Assembly: GCA_022749815.1 (NCBI GenBank)
Contig: JAKIWV010000002.1
Coordinates: 258,478 to 322,477 of the forward strand
Direction of reading: 5' to 3'
Length of the DNA stretch: 64,000 bases
Origin: Thermoplasmata archaeon
Lineage (GTDB): Archaea; Thermoplasmatota; Thermoplasmata; Lutacidiplasmatales; UBA184
Part shown: piece after piece, positions 25,414 through 34,640 of the stretch
How the letters are laid out: every line of letters begins with the position of its first letter
Position numbering within the stretch: position 1 is the first letter of the stretch
The notes under the pieces: model-generated
Told to the model about the DNA's origin: nothing
The model's input: only the letters and a program-made list of their open reading frames with translations
Databases searched by the model: none
Position numbers and translations under genes: made by a program

Positions 25414-25848
25414 ATGGTGTTTGTCGCCGACTGGGGAAGTGTGTTCGACGCGCCGGTGGAAAAGGTCTGGAAGTACGTACAGTCCGATATCGATCACGGC
25501 CCGAGCCACAAGGGTCGCAGAAACTTCGAAAGGAAATCAGTCAATGAGAACACCGTGATGCTGGGGTGGGAGCAGGAGGTCGACGGCAAGTGGATCAAGA
25601 TGTCGAACCGGCTCACATTCCATCCCCCGATCGGTTTCTTCGTCGAACCCCTGGAGGGGCCGATGGCCGGTTCGAAGTTCTTCAACTACTACGTCCCGAA
25701 GGGGAACAAGACCGAAGTGGTGGTAGTTGGCGACTGGAACTCGAAGACCATTCCGCCGGCCCAACTCGAAAAGGCCGTTTGGGCGAATCTCGAGAAGGTC
25801 TACAACGAGGACGTCGCCGGCCTGAAGGAATTCAGCCGAAAGAGTTAG
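25414..25848 (+). CDS. SRPBCC-superfamily ligand-binding protein
   Basis: 144 residues from ATG 25414. The N-terminus VFVADWGSVFDAPVEKVWKYVQSD is typical of START/Bet v1-like (SRPBCC) proteins. Strands such as VMLGWEQEV, MSNRLTFHPPIGFFVEPLEG and TEVVVVGDWNS follow, and the long C-terminal helix AQLEKAVWANLEKVYNEDVAGLKEF closes the pocket. The ligand is unknown. It is a single gene. Confidence 0.82.
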   Translation: MVFVADWGSVFDAPVEKVWKYVQSDIDHGPSHKGRRNFERKSVNENTVMLGWEQEVDGKWIKMSNRLTFHPPIGFFVEPLEGPMAGSKFFNYYVPKGNKTEVVVVGDWNSKTIPPAQLEKAVWANLEKVYNEDVAGLKEFSRKS

Positions 25849-26026
25849 GGCACGCCCCCGCGGGGCGTTCCGACCGTTTCTCGCCTACTCCGGAGGCGTT
25901 GGGGTACCGGCGGAGGGGCGACGACCCTACGCCCAGGGCCGATGACTCCGTGTCGCAGTCCGAGAGACTCTTCGGGTCAGAATGTAAGTAACTCCAGAGG
26001 TTGAGGCACCGACCAGGAAGGGGTCC

Positions 26027-26398
26027 ATGGAACCATCCGTGGAGATGCTGCAAGAGATCCTAGGCGCCTTCAATCGACATGATCTCGACGCGATCATGGA
26101 GTTCTTCACGGAGGATGCCGTGTTTGACATGCCCCGGGGTCCAGAACCTTGGGGCCTTCGGTTTGTCGGAAAGGAGAATGTGCGGAAAGGGCTGGCCACA
26201 CGGTTCTCCGGAATCCCCGATGTTCACTACGGAACGGGGACCCACTGGCTCGCCGGGAACCGGGGGGTGTCGGAATGGACCCTGACCGGTACAACGGTCG
26301 CAGGGGCAACGCTCCGAGTCCGAGGATGCGACCTGTGGGAGTTCCGTGACGGGCTCGTGGTCCGGAAGGATTCTTATTGGAAGATTGTCGAGCCGTGA
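26027..26398 (+). CDS. SnoaL-like NTF2-fold protein
   Basis: 123 residues. MLQEILGAFNRHDLDAIMEFFTEDAVFDMP, then GKENVRKGLATRFSGIPDVHY, EWTLTGTT and CDLWEFRDGLVVRKDSYWKI are standard landmarks of SnoaL-like/nuclear-transport-factor proteins. No catalytic assignment is possible. The next gene is convergent. Confidence 0.85.
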   Translation: MEPSVEMLQEILGAFNRHDLDAIMEFFTEDAVFDMPRGPEPWGLRFVGKENVRKGLATRFSGIPDVHYGTGTHWLAGNRGVSEWTLTGTTVAGATLRVRGCDLWEFRDGLVVRKDSYWKIVEP

Positions 26399-26422
26399 GA
26401 CTCCGGATCGAACCCCCTCCGG

Positions 26423-27421
26423 TCAGGACCTGGACATGAACCGGGCCCGGACGGCGAGATACTCGGTCAGGTCCTCCGGAAAGCTCCGCCGGGTCATGCA
26501 GATCCGGACTCCCGTGGGGTCCCCGAAGAATGCGCCCGAGCTCACGAGGATAGACCGGCGGAGGGCGGCGGCCTGAACCTTGTCCCCCGGGAGCCCTCGC
26601 CGCCCACGGTCTAACCAGGTGGGCCCGGCCGGCCGTCTACAACCCGGGACTGCGTTCCGCAACGCCCGCACGTTAGGGCCAAAGATTCCGCGGACCTCGC
26701 GAAGGACCTCGGCCCGTGCAGAGAGTATGGCCATCGCCGCTCGAACCGATCGCTCCGCGACCTTGTCGGACGCGACCGGGTGAAATCTCGCATAGGCGGC
26801 GGTGACCGGTCTCGGGGGGATGGACCATCCTACTCGGATCTGGTCGGCCCCGTAGACCTTGGTAAAAGTTCCCGTGGCCCAGAGGTTCTCCTCCCCCGCC
26901 CCCGCGATGGAGGGAGCTTCCGTGAATTCGCGGAAGGCCTCGTCGACGATCACGCAGCTAGCTCCTCTCCGGTCCCCCTCGATCTCCCGAGCGGAACGCG
27001 ACCGACCCGTGGGGTTGTTCGGGTTCGAAACGAGCCATACATCCGCCCCGCGTTCCCCGGGGACCACCCGGCCCCCCAGCCCTCGGGCCATGTCGAGGAG
27101 AGGTGGGTATTCGGGAAGGTCCACCCGTACGGTCAATCGCCGACTCGACCGTTGCGCGCCCCCCATGAGGAACGCAAGGGCGAGGAAGTTCGCTTCGTGC
27201 GCCCCATGCGTCAGAAAGAGGTCCGCGGGGTCAACGCCGTGAATCCTGGCGAGGGCCGTCCGCAGGTCCTCGGGCGTCGCGGCTGGGGGGTCTCGAAGTA
27301 CCCGAGGAACGGTCCTCAGGGCGCCGGCCATCCCAGACAACGCAAGGTTGTGCCGGACGGAAGAATGAGCGTCCACCCATCGGCCGAGCGGAAATCCCCG
27401 CGAACCTTCGGACTGCCTCAT
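26423..27421 (-). CDS. PLP-dependent aminotransferase, class I/II
   Basis: About 332 residues from ATG 27421; the open frame reaches 27532. VSNPNNPTGRSRS is the conserved NPNNPTG segment, VIVDEAFREF holds the Asp that contacts the pyridine nitrogen, and TGTFTKVYGADQIRVGW holds the Schiff-base Lys and the downstream Arg. It is shorter than typical members (about 380-400), with a compact small domain. It resembles histidinol-phosphate or threonine-phosphate type aminotransferases; the substrate is unknown. Confidence 0.85.
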   Translation of the reverse strand: MRQSEGSRGFPLGRWVDAHSSVRHNLALSGMAGALRTVPRVLRDPPAATPEDLRTALARIHGVDPADLFLTHGAHEANFLALAFLMGGAQRSSRRLTVRVDLPEYPPLLDMARGLGGRVVPGERGADVWLVSNPNNPTGRSRSAREIEGDRRGASCVIVDEAFREFTEAPSIAGAGEENLWATGTFTKVYGADQIRVGWSIPPRPVTAAYARFHPVASDKVAERSVRAAMAILSARAEVLREVRGIFGPNVRALRNAVPGCRRPAGPTWLDRGRRGLPGDKVQAAALRRSILVSSGAFFGDPTGVRICMTRRSFPEDLTEYLAVRARFMSRS

Positions 27422-27738
27422 CCCGCCTCCGCGTCGATCTCCTGCGGTGAGAGGTCGAGCCATCCTCTGGCCATTTGAGTCTTCCGCGCCGAGCTGGGGT
27501 ACTTCCGAAGCCGCCGGGGCGGTGAGACCCAACTCGCCTGTGGGATGGGAGCACGGAGTCGCTAGGCGGCACCGGGGATCGTCGGTGGACCGGCCAAGGT
27601 AGTGCGATGGCGGATGGACCCGCGTTGGGTCTGGGACGGGACCTGTATCCGGTCCGGTTTGGGGCGTGTCCCGTGCTAAGGCGGGGCTTAGTCCTACTTA
27701 TCCCCTTCGGCGGTTTTTATATAGAAGAGGAGAAAGAA
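27422..27738. other. Divergent intergenic region
   Basis: It holds a strong TATA-like run (tttttatata, 27714-27723) for the SnoaL gene. No coding frame is accepted. Confidence 0.45.
27714..27723 (+). promoter_or_regulatory. TATA box of the SnoaL/ester-cyclase gene
   Basis: tttttatata, centred about 20 nt before TTG 27739 and 53 nt before ATG 27772. Purine-rich gaggagaaag lies just before the TTG. Confidence 0.55.
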
Positions 27739-28167
27739 TTGACGCAACAGACAGAGCAAGAAGCCCGACAGATGGTCGCCGTTGTCAACACACGAAACGT
27801 GGACAAGGTCCTGGAGCAGTACGCGGAGAACGCGACGTTCCAAGTGCCCAGTTTGGACGCACCCCTCAAGGGGAAGGAAGCGATTCGCGCTTTCTACGCA
27901 GGGAACTTTGCGGCATTTCCCGACTGGACCATCGACATCACCAAGATCATCGTGTCTGGTGACGAGACGGTCATCGTCAACTCGGTTCGCGGAACCCACA
28001 CGGGCCCGCTCACCGGATCGGACGGCAAGTCGTTCGCCCCCACGCACAAGAAGTTCAGCCAGGACCTGATGACCCGCCTCGTCTTCAATGACAAGGGTAA
28101 GGTTCAGTCGCTGCGCGCGTACGGCAACCCAGCGGACCTCTACCGCCAGCTCGGCATCGCCCAGTAG
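27739..28167 (+). CDS. SnoaL-like ester cyclase-type protein
   Basis: About 142 residues from TTG 27739. That start restores the first helix (TEQEARQMVAVVNTRNVDKVLEQY); ATG 27772 would cut it off. Landmarks: ENATFQVPSLDAPLKGKEAIRAFYAGNFAAFPDWTIDI, NSVRGTHTGPL and KFSQDLMTRLVFNDKGKVQSLRAY. This is the SnoaL-like group with a conserved Asp and His in the pocket. A GC-rich hairpin lies 57 nt after the stop. Confidence 0.85.
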   Translation: MTQQTEQEARQMVAVVNTRNVDKVLEQYAENATFQVPSLDAPLKGKEAIRAFYAGNFAAFPDWTIDITKIIVSGDETVIVNSVRGTHTGPLTGSDGKSFAPTHKKFSQDLMTRLVFNDKGKVQSLRAYGNPADLYRQLGIAQ

Positions 28168-28501
28168 GCCGATCTCCCGGTACGCCCTCGGGTTTCCCAC
28201 CCGACAACGATCCTAACCCCTTCCCCGGCCCTTCGGGCCGGGCCCCAACCTGCAATCTTCTGCTCACGATTCACGGCTGGTCTCGGGCTAGAGGCTGAGC
28301 GGATCGTGTGGTCCGGCAAAGGGGCCAATACCAGCGTTCCCTGAGATTTTGGTTGGGTACCATCGATGCAACCCGCCTCGCACTCAACTGCATTTGTTCC
28401 ATCGGGTCCAGCGTCCGACTGCGCCCGCCCGACGCCCGGCCGGCGCGGAGATATAGTGCCCCGCGTTTCACCGTTCGTTCCGGTGACGGTCGAGGTAGCA
28501 C
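28168..28501. other. Intergenic region with GC hairpin
   Basis: It contains a perfect hairpin at 28224-28242 and a TATA-like gatatag near 28449-28455. No gene is seen. Confidence 0.5.
28224..28242 (+). terminator. GC-rich hairpin 3' of the SnoaL gene
   Basis: CCCGGCCC-TTC-GGGCCGGG, 8 perfect pairs with a 3-nt loop, 57 nt after the stop at 28167. There is no U-run after it, so a role as mRNA 3'-end stabiliser is as likely as termination. Confidence 0.45.
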
Positions 28502-29035
28502 GTGGTGTACCCTGCAAGCCCGGTAGGTCACCAGCTGCCTCCCCCGCTTCCCGGTCCACCGATTCCTGCGGAACGCCCGGACACACCGTTCGTTCTCTCC
28601 GTACTGGGAGGGGTGTTCATCGCACTCGCGGGGGCCGTCGAGATCTACGACGGCGCGGTGGCCCCCTTTGCACCGTTTGGTAATGGAGGCGTCGACTACG
28701 TTCTCTTTGGAACGCTGGGGTGCGGCCTCGGGGTTCTCATCATCATTCTGGGTTCCCTCCTCCTTTCACGACCAGAACGCCGTAGCGAGATTGGAATCCT
28801 GATCACAGTGCTTTCCGTGATCAGCGTCGTAAGTTTCTTTGGAGGCTTCGTCATCGGACTCGTCCTCGGGGTACTCGGGGGCGTCTTTGCAATCGCGTGG
28901 CGACCTCGGCCCTTTGCTCCGGCGTGGCCTGGTGCCGGTTGGCAAGTCCCGGCCCACCGTGTCTGCCTCCACTGCGGCCGGTTCCTTAGCTTTGACATGA
29001 GGGTCTGTCCCTACTGTGCGACCCCGGTTGGATAG
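28502..29035 (+). CDS. Membrane protein with C-terminal zinc ribbon
   Basis: 177 residues from GTG 28502. A Pro-rich N-terminus (PLPGPPIPAERP) is followed by helices FVLSVLGGVFIALAGAVEIY, VLFGTLGCGLGVLIIILGSLLL and VISVVSFFGGFVIGLVLGVLGGVFAIAW, and a terminal zinc ribbon CLHCGRFLSFDMRVCPYC. The helices with GGxxxxxAG spacing resemble DUF6114-like archaeal membrane proteins. The function is unknown; the ribbon is cytoplasmic if the Pro-rich tail is too. Confidence 0.78.
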   Translation: MVYPASPVGHQLPPPLPGPPIPAERPDTPFVLSVLGGVFIALAGAVEIYDGAVAPFAPFGNGGVDYVLFGTLGCGLGVLIIILGSLLLSRPERRSEIGILITVLSVISVVSFFGGFVIGLVLGVLGGVFAIAWRPRPFAPAWPGAGWQVPAHRVCLHCGRFLSFDMRVCPYCATPVG

Positions 29036-29422
29036 GTTCCTGATCCCCCTCACGTACCAGACGCCCAGTGCCTCGGATGGGGCGAGTTAGGCGCGGGGTC
29101 GATTGCCCCCAGGTCGCTACCGTTCCCGGCAACCGCCCATGCTGAAGCGTAGGCCCGTCCCGTGCGAGGGGACTGATCTGGGAAAGTCGTTTGGGGCGTC
29201 GCGATATCAATCACCGAAACGTCGAAAGTGGGCGCACGGGCGCTCCATGGGGAGGGCAATCGATCCAGTCCCGTCCGCCTTGGACTGTCCTACCCCCCGA
29301 AGGAATATGGGTCCAGGAACGCTCCACCGCCCATCCCGCCCAACCTCTCCCGCTCTGTACAAGTTCCAATCCGACCGACGTGGTACGCGGGCTCAGCCAC
29401 GTGGTACGGGGAGGCTTGGACC
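29036..29422. other. Intergenic region, no feature seen
   Basis: 387 nt. An open frame continuous with the next gene exists from 29228, but it lacks protein-like composition. No repeat or hairpin was found. Confidence 0.4.
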
Positions 29423-30094
29423 ATGCTCCACCTCCCGTATACCTCGATGGTCCTCAGCTTCGTCGTCGTAGGAGCTGTAGCTTCCCCTCGACTCTCGTGG
29501 ACCCTCCTCCTTGTCACCCTGCTGGCCTACTTCGCCGCGCTCGGCGTCGGTGCCCACTTCCTCGACCAACTTCCCGGAATGGGTTCGCACTACGTGCGTC
29601 ATTGGCCCCCCTGGGCCCTCTGGACCGTCGGGCTCGTCGGGGTGACCATAGGGGTAGGCATCGGTATCGTGGGTAGCGTTCTGCTGGCGGCGCCTGCCCT
29701 ACTCGTCTTCGTGCTCGTCCAGGGGATCTGTGCGTTGGGCTATCCACTGGCGCCCCTGTTCGGAGGGCTCCTCCACAGGGACAGCGTCTTCGCCATTTCT
29801 TGGGGGAGCCTCCCCTGCCTGACCAGCTACTACGTCCAGTCTGGAGCTCTCTCCCTAGAGTCTCTGCTCCTTGCCGCCGGATTCGCATTGCTCGCGGTGG
29901 CCGAGATTCGGGTTTCCCGGTGGTCGCGGGAGTTGCGGCTGCCCGGGCCGGGCGTTGCGGCTGCCGGCGCTGCGGTTCCGGTGCCCGATGCAGCGGCGTT
30001 TCGTCGGCCCGACCTATTGTTGTTGGCGCTTTCGCTAGGAACGACTCTGGTTGCGGTCCTGCTGCTCGTGGGCCGGGCGGTTCTCACGACTTGA
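29423..30094 (+). CDS. UbiA-like membrane protein lacking canonical Asp-rich motifs
   Basis: 223 residues from ATG 29423, with about seven to eight helices. The segment ISWGSLPCLTSYYVQSGALSLESLLLAAGFALLAVAE corresponds to the helix 4-5 region of UbiA/MenA prenyltransferases (GxxxxxGtyyvqtG). However, NDxxDxxxD is replaced by AALGVGAHFLDQLPG, and the second NxxRD-type motif by IRVSRWSREL. It is either a divergent prenyltransferase or a non-catalytic relative. A UbiE-like methyltransferase follows after 13 nt, which supports a quinone or isoprenoid context. Confidence 0.7.
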   Translation: MLHLPYTSMVLSFVVVGAVASPRLSWTLLLVTLLAYFAALGVGAHFLDQLPGMGSHYVRHWPPWALWTVGLVGVTIGVGIGIVGSVLLAAPALLVFVLVQGICALGYPLAPLFGGLLHRDSVFAISWGSLPCLTSYYVQSGALSLESLLLAAGFALLAVAEIRVSRWSRELRLPGPGVAAAGAAVPVPDAAAFRRPDLLLLALSLGTTLVAVLLLVGRAVLTT

Positions 30095-30107
30095 GGGGGA
30101 GAGCGCG

Positions 30108-30848
30108 ATGCCCGACCGTCTTCCTGCGACTGCCCTCGACCGCTCGGCTCTCCCGGATCGCCGGTTCGTCGCGGCGCTCTTCCAGGGCCTCGCGCCGCGA
30201 TACAACGGCGTACTCCTCGCGTACTCGTTCGCGCAGGACCTGCGTTGGAAGGAGATCTTGGTCCGTCGATTGCACCCGGAGCACGGCGAGCGCGCCCTCG
30301 ATCTGGCCTGCGGGACCGGGCTGATCCTCGATCGACTCTCCATGTTCCTGGGAGAGTCGCAGACGGTCGGCGCGGATATCAACCGGACCATGCTCCGCGA
30401 GAACGATCACACCGGGGCACGCTATCGGCTCGTTCAGGCGGACGCCCAGCAGCTCCCCCTCGTCTCGGGGTCTTTCGACATCGCAACCGCCGGATACCTT
30501 CTGAAATACGTGCAGCTCGACCGGTTCTTCTCCGAGATCGCTCGGGTGCTCCGGCCGGGGGGCCGGTTCGGCGGCTACGACTTCTCCCGCCCCGTGCGCG
30601 GAACGTTGGCCGGAACTTTGTACTCCGTCTATCTGCATAGGATTCTTCCGTCGATTGGACGCGGGCGAGGTAAGTCGGCCGCCGCTTGGCGTTCTGTGTT
30701 CGAGTTCTTGCCCCAGATTGCCGAATCGTCCGGGTGGGAGTCCCGCGTGTCGGAAGCGTTGGAGGGGGCGGGATTCGTAGAGATCGAGGTCGTTCCATCA
30801 CTGGGAGGAGCCATCACCTGGGTCTGGGCGCGAAAGCGCGAGGCGTGA
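30108..30848 (+). CDS. UbiE/MenG-like methyltransferase
   Basis: 246 residues from ATG 30108, 13 nt after the UbiA-like gene. FQGLAPRYNGVLLAYSFAQDLRWK is the UbiE-type N-terminal signature. Motif I is ALDLACGTGLIL, followed by TVGADINRTML, VQADAQQLPLVSGSFDIATAGYLL and RVLRPGGRFGGYDF. UbiE methylates demethylmenaquinone or related rings with S-adenosylmethionine. Together with the UbiA-like neighbour this could be a small quinone or lipid-modifying operon. Confidence 0.85.
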   Translation: MPDRLPATALDRSALPDRRFVAALFQGLAPRYNGVLLAYSFAQDLRWKEILVRRLHPEHGERALDLACGTGLILDRLSMFLGESQTVGADINRTMLRENDHTGARYRLVQADAQQLPLVSGSFDIATAGYLLKYVQLDRFFSEIARVLRPGGRFGGYDFSRPVRGTLAGTLYSVYLHRILPSIGRGRGKSAAAWRSVFEFLPQIAESSGWESRVSEALEGAGFVEIEVVPSLGGAITWVWARKREA

Positions 30849-30997
30849 CCCGGCCGCTCCCGTCGACCGGGTCCTCAAACCCCGAGACTAAGCGGCGCGG
30901 AGACCAGAGTGATCTGTTCGGCCTCTGGGTGGACCGACGCTCAGCCACCCACGAGGACTGGCGCAGAAGAGCTTCCGTAGGGCCGTGAAGGCCGGGG

Positions 30998-31810
30998 CTA
31001 GCTGCCGGGGGGAGAGTAAGCGCAAGCAGCCGTGGGAGCGGGGCAGTCCGACGCGGCCGCAGGGCGGGCGATGGCGCTGACGAAGAACTCGAACGGGAAC
31101 GGGGGCGGGAACGCGGTGTCGCTTCCGATGTAGCGTCCCGAGGTATCGAAGAACGACCGGTACGCCGATGGGCCGCGGCAGTTCGTGCCGCATCCGTCGC
31201 ACACCTCGGGATTGCTGGCGTCGGCCCGGGGGTCTACCGTCATCTCCGCAATCTCGTGACTGACCGCCTCGGCATAGAGGTCCGCCCGGTCGTCGAGCGT
31301 GAATCCGGAGCCGAGCGCGTTCACGAAGCTGTACGGAACTGAGGAAAACCCGTGATATCCCAGGACCCCGACCCCCCCGCGCTCCCGCGCGTCCTGGTTC
31401 ACCAACCCCGGGGGGTTGAGGACCAGGACAGCGGACCCTGCGGGGAGATTGGTTGCTTGTACGACTTGGCTGATCCAGCCCTGCAGCTGCTGGTCAGTGT
31501 ACTGTCCGTTCGCGACCGTCGCTGTGAAAGGGGGGAGTAATGGGCCGGCGGTCAAGCGGGTCGGCCCGTATTGCGACGCGTATCCGGCGATCGGATTGAC
31601 CACTCGACCGAGGTACTGCACCACGGTCGCAAGGTCGATAGCGGGAATCGCCCAGGGTCCTCCCGTCCCGGCGAAGTGCATGTTCGCCAGGTAGACGGTG
31701 CCTTGGAACAGCGGGCCTGCGGTGGTCGCCCCCGCCCCTCGAGGGGGGTCCCCAAGTCGACTTCGGTGAGCCTGTTTCCACGCGCGGGAAACGCAGATTC
31801 TTCTCATCAT
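30998..31810 (-). CDS. HExxE-type metallopeptidase-like protein
   Basis: 270 residues. The key segment is AEAVSHEIAEMTVDPRA, a HEIAE motif followed by the xDP turn, as in EXORDIUM-like and bacterial secreted HExxE proteins. Other marks: GYHGFSSVPYSFV, and Cys-rich CDGCGTNCRGP that may be disulfide-bonded or metal-bound. No clear signal peptide is seen from the ATG, so the start or a cleavable leader is uncertain. It follows the phosphoesterase gene on the same strand with a 110-nt gap. Confidence 0.72.
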   Translation of the reverse strand: MMRRICVSRAWKQAHRSRLGDPPRGAGATTAGPLFQGTVYLANMHFAGTGGPWAIPAIDLATVVQYLGRVVNPIAGYASQYGPTRLTAGPLLPPFTATVANGQYTDQQLQGWISQVVQATNLPAGSAVLVLNPPGLVNQDARERGGVGVLGYHGFSSVPYSFVNALGSGFTLDDRADLYAEAVSHEIAEMTVDPRADASNPEVCDGCGTNCRGPSAYRSFFDTSGRYIGSDTAFPPPFPFEFFVSAIARPAAASDCPAPTAACAYSPPGS

Positions 31811-31920
31811 GGTCCCCCGAAAGAGCCCTCGGGGTCGGCGAGTCCGTCGCTCAATGGATGAAGGGCGGCCGTCGGATAAACTCCTTGCGGGCTCCGTCTC
31901 TGGGAGACGCCTGGCCGAGG

Positions 31921-33000
31921 CTATACCGGCACGAACGGCCGCGGGGGTGCCGCGAAGTCGAACGCCTCCGAGAGGTTGTTCGCCAGGGCGTCCCGTGTGC
32001 TGAGCGGACTCAGCGAGTATTGGGTCTCGACGAACTTCAGGATCGACGTGTGGTCATTCACGGTGTGATCGATAAACCCCCGCCGGGCGTACGGGGAGAT
32101 GACCAGGCACGGGACACGGAATCCATAGCCGAACGCATCGACCTGCGGGGGCGGCACATGGTCGTAGAATCCTCCGTAGTCATCCCACGTCACGAACAGG
32201 GCGAGGGATGGCCAGTAGGGACTCTTTCCCAGCGGATTGATCACACCGTCCGCGACCCCATTCTGTCCGGTCTGCACGTTGGCCGGAGGGTGCTCGCTTC
32301 CTCCGGCGGCCCCGATGATCCACGACACGTCCGCGAGGGCGCCGCTCGCGACGTCGAGGGTGAACTGAGTCGCCGGAGAGAACCGGGCCTTCGCCCCCGG
32401 CGTTTGCTGCACATACGCGAAACTCTCGTAGTAGTTCGCGAACCCGTAGACCTTCCACGCGATTCCGTGGGCGTCGAGCTGGGCGAAAATTGGAGGAAAG
32501 GGAAGCGCGGCCGGGAGGTGGTTGTCGATAATCCCCCCGCAGGTGCCTGCGACAAGGAAGAGGTGGTTGGGAGCGCTTTGCGTCATGGCGGACGTGAAAA
32601 AACGGTCGCAAAGGACGTAATTGTCGGCTGCGGCCCAATAGCGGGGCAGGTCGGAGCGCTCGAAGTAGGCAAGCGTAGACTCGTTACCTTCCGTGTAGAC
32701 GAATCCGTCCATCTTCCCGGCGTCGTAGTCGGCGTGGGCGGCATTCCAATTGTTGTTTAGTGCTACCGGGGTCAGCGTCGGACTGCGGGTGGGGCCGGCG
32801 GCCGGCGGCCCCCCCCGCGAGATCGGCAACCGGAGCCCCTTGCCTAGGGTGCCATCCGACGCCGGGTAGGTTCCGAAGTAGTTGTCGAACGTGTGATTCT
32901 CTTGCAGAACGATCACAATCTTCGAGATGGCGGAAACCGCCCGTCCCCCCGCCACATGCGTCTGCGCAACCGCCGCCCCACGACCTGACCGCCGCGACAC
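31921..33000 (-). CDS. Phosphoesterase of the phospholipase C / acid phosphatase family
   Basis: 359 residues from GTG 33000. Family motifs: [63 protein letters not shown] and [29 protein letters not shown]. These hold the metal-binding and nucleophile residues of bacterial PLC/AcpA-type enzymes that cleave phosphate esters such as phospholipids. Most relatives are exported, yet no signal peptide is seen, which makes the start uncertain. It is probably co-transcribed with the HExxE gene. Confidence 0.88.
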   Translation of the reverse strand: MSRRSGRGAAVAQTHVAGGRAVSAISKIVIVLQENHTFDNYFGTYPASDGTLGKGLRLPISRGGPPAAGPTRSPTLTPVALNNNWNAAHADYDAGKMDGFVYTEGNESTLAYFERSDLPRYWAAADNYVLCDRFFTSAMTQSAPNHLFLVAGTCGGIIDNHLPAALPFPPIFAQLDAHGIAWKVYGFANYYESFAYVQQTPGAKARFSPATQFTLDVASGALADVSWIIGAAGGSEHPPANVQTGQNGVADGVINPLGKSPYWPSLALFVTWDDYGGFYDHVPPPQVDAFGYGFRVPCLVISPYARRGFIDHTVNDHTSILKFVETQYSLSPLSTRDALANNLSEAFDFAAPPRPFVPV

Positions 33001-33113
33001 TTCTTCTCGGTGGGATCAAGGGTCAGCTGCCTATCAGATTGTCAGGTAGAGGTGGCCGCGGACCGGCGCGGGGTTCGGGGAGCGAGGCCGGCCCCCCCGG
33101 GTAGGATAGACCG

Positions 33114-33728
33114 ATGTACCCCGGGTACTTTCTGGTTGGCATGGCAACGGAGCCCGATTACGACGCTGCACTAACGAGCCGGATCCAAGCGGAACTCGAT
33201 GGGATGGGAGGCCCCCTTCCGGAGGAGCGAAGTCGGGTCGGAGTTCTGATCGGACGACTCGAAGGAGACTTTCGATCGTTGATCTCCGAGCCCACCCGCC
33301 GAGAAAAGACCCTCGCTTTCCTCCGAGGGCCGGCTGCGGCGGGCGTTCGTCCGACAACCGCTTCTTCTGGCCCCTCCGCCGGCCCGCTTCGAGGGGCTCT
33401 GAACCAAATGGTGAGTCTAAGCACTCGCCTCGATCAATCCACGGACCCCGCGGAGGGATTCTCGCTGGCGGAGAGCGTCGCGCAGCAGGTGCATGAGATA
33501 TCGAACATTGTCGAGGGATTCCTTCCCTCTCTCGACCCCGCCGATGCGATGGCGGGCGGGTTTCATCGCCTGGTCGCCCTGATGAGCCAGCTGATCCGAA
33601 ACGCCGTCGCGAAGATGCGGACCTTCGCGAACCTGCTCGGCGTCTCCTCCTTCAGCGTGACTTTCTATACGACCCCTCCACAAGTCTCGGTCACCTTCAA
33701 TTTCGACATACCCGGTAATCGTGCCTAG
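33114..33728 (+). CDS. Helical protein of unknown function
   Basis: 204 residues from ATG 33114 (ATG 33141 is an alternative). Mostly helical, with a Ser/Pro/Ala-rich linker at about 75-92 between an N-terminal helical part (RIQAELDGM...RLEGDFRSLI) and a longer helical part (LAESVAQQVHEISNIVEGFL, RLVALMSQLIRNAVAKMRTFANLL). It ends in three short strands (SFSVTFYTTPPQVSVTFNFDIP). No family is recognised. A hairpin motif lies 32 nt after the stop. Confidence 0.7.
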   Translation: MYPGYFLVGMATEPDYDAALTSRIQAELDGMGGPLPEERSRVGVLIGRLEGDFRSLISEPTRREKTLAFLRGPAAAGVRPTTASSGPSAGPLRGALNQMVSLSTRLDQSTDPAEGFSLAESVAQQVHEISNIVEGFLPSLDPADAMAGGFHRLVALMSQLIRNAVAKMRTFANLLGVSSFSVTFYTTPPQVSVTFNFDIPGNRA

Positions 33729-34097
33729 TACGGGCCGAGCTCAGAATTTGGCTACTAAGGTGCAATACCGATTGCACACTAGATATTCCGGGCCGTCTTC
33801 AAGCGGGGGATTGGGCTACCTTTCGAGCGGCACTCGCTGCGGGGACCCGGCGATTCTGATCACGGGGGGGGGCAGAACGACGCGGAAACGCGTGGGGTTG
33901 GCTGGGGAAGCGAACGGGAACAATGGCTCGGTGGCTGTTTGTCAAGAAAGTGGTTCGGCCGGAGCTCGATCCCTCGCATTGCCTTGGGCAGTATCCCTGT
34001 ACACGGGGTTGATTCCCGAGATGTTCAAGTAGGGCCGGACCCTAAGATTGCTTTGGAATCCCCGAGGCGTCGGTTTGACTCCCGATCCGCTCGTACG
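33729..34097. other. Intergenic region with hairpin motif
   Basis: 369 nt. It holds palindrome copy g at 33760-33777. An upstream open frame of the next gene (from 33939) was not accepted as coding. Confidence 0.45.
33760..33777. repeat. Palindromic hairpin motif, copy g
   Basis: GTGCAAT-ACCG-ATTGCAC, perfect 7-bp arms and a 4-nt loop, 32 nt after the stop at 33728. Confidence 0.7.
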
Positions 34098-34640
34098 ATG
34101 ACGAAGGACGACAGGGCGTCCGAATGGCCGCGTGCTTATCTGCGGCAATCTCCCGTCACCGCCCTGTTCGTGAGCTTGAGCATCGTCGTGCTCGTAGGCT
34201 TCGCGGCGATTCCGAAGCACAGTAGCGTGGCGTTTACCCCTGAGCCACGAGGACTTGCGACAAGCTGCCCGAAGCTGGGTTGCAACACTTCGAGCTGGTG
34301 GTACCCGGTCTATTCCGGTATCTTCACTTTTCCGGCGAATGCCGCTTCTGCAGAGGTCCGTTGGAACGCCGCGGCGGCCGTCCTGTTCTTCATCATTCCG
34401 CCAATTCCGTGCGGGACGACGTTCTGTTTCACAGGCTACAACGCAGCACCTTCCGACCGGTCGATCCCCGCGGTGATCTGTTTGAGTATGGGGATCCAGG
34501 GCAGTTGTCAATTTTCAACGACTTCACCCGCTAATCAGACCTGGGTGTTCGAGGCCCTATCCCCTGTCCCCCTAGGCGATGGGTTCAACTTCGGCTTCGA
34601 GGGAGCCTACGACGTTCCGGGCCCCAATCTTCCGTGGTGA
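34098..34640 (+). CDS. Membrane-anchored extracellular protein
   Basis: 180 residues from ATG 34098. One helix (LFVSLSIVVLVGFAAIP) after a short charged start, then an extracellular domain with several Cys (SCPKLGCN, PCGTTFCF, CLSMGIQGSC), many aromatic residues and N-x-T sequons. Paired Cys suggest disulfide bonds. The function is unknown. Confidence 0.7.
   Translation: MTKDDRASEWPRAYLRQSPVTALFVSLSIVVLVGFAAIPKHSSVAFTPEPRGLATSCPKLGCNTSSWWYPVYSGIFTFPANAASAEVRWNAAAAVLFFIIPPIPCGTTFCFTGYNAAPSDRSIPAVICLSMGIQGSCQFSTTSPANQTWVFEALSPVPLGDGFNFGFEGAYDVPGPNLPW

Noticed and set aside
31858-32760. 300-residue open frame antisense to the phosphoesterase
   Set aside because: The phosphoesterase motifs on the other strand are unmistakable; this frame has none.
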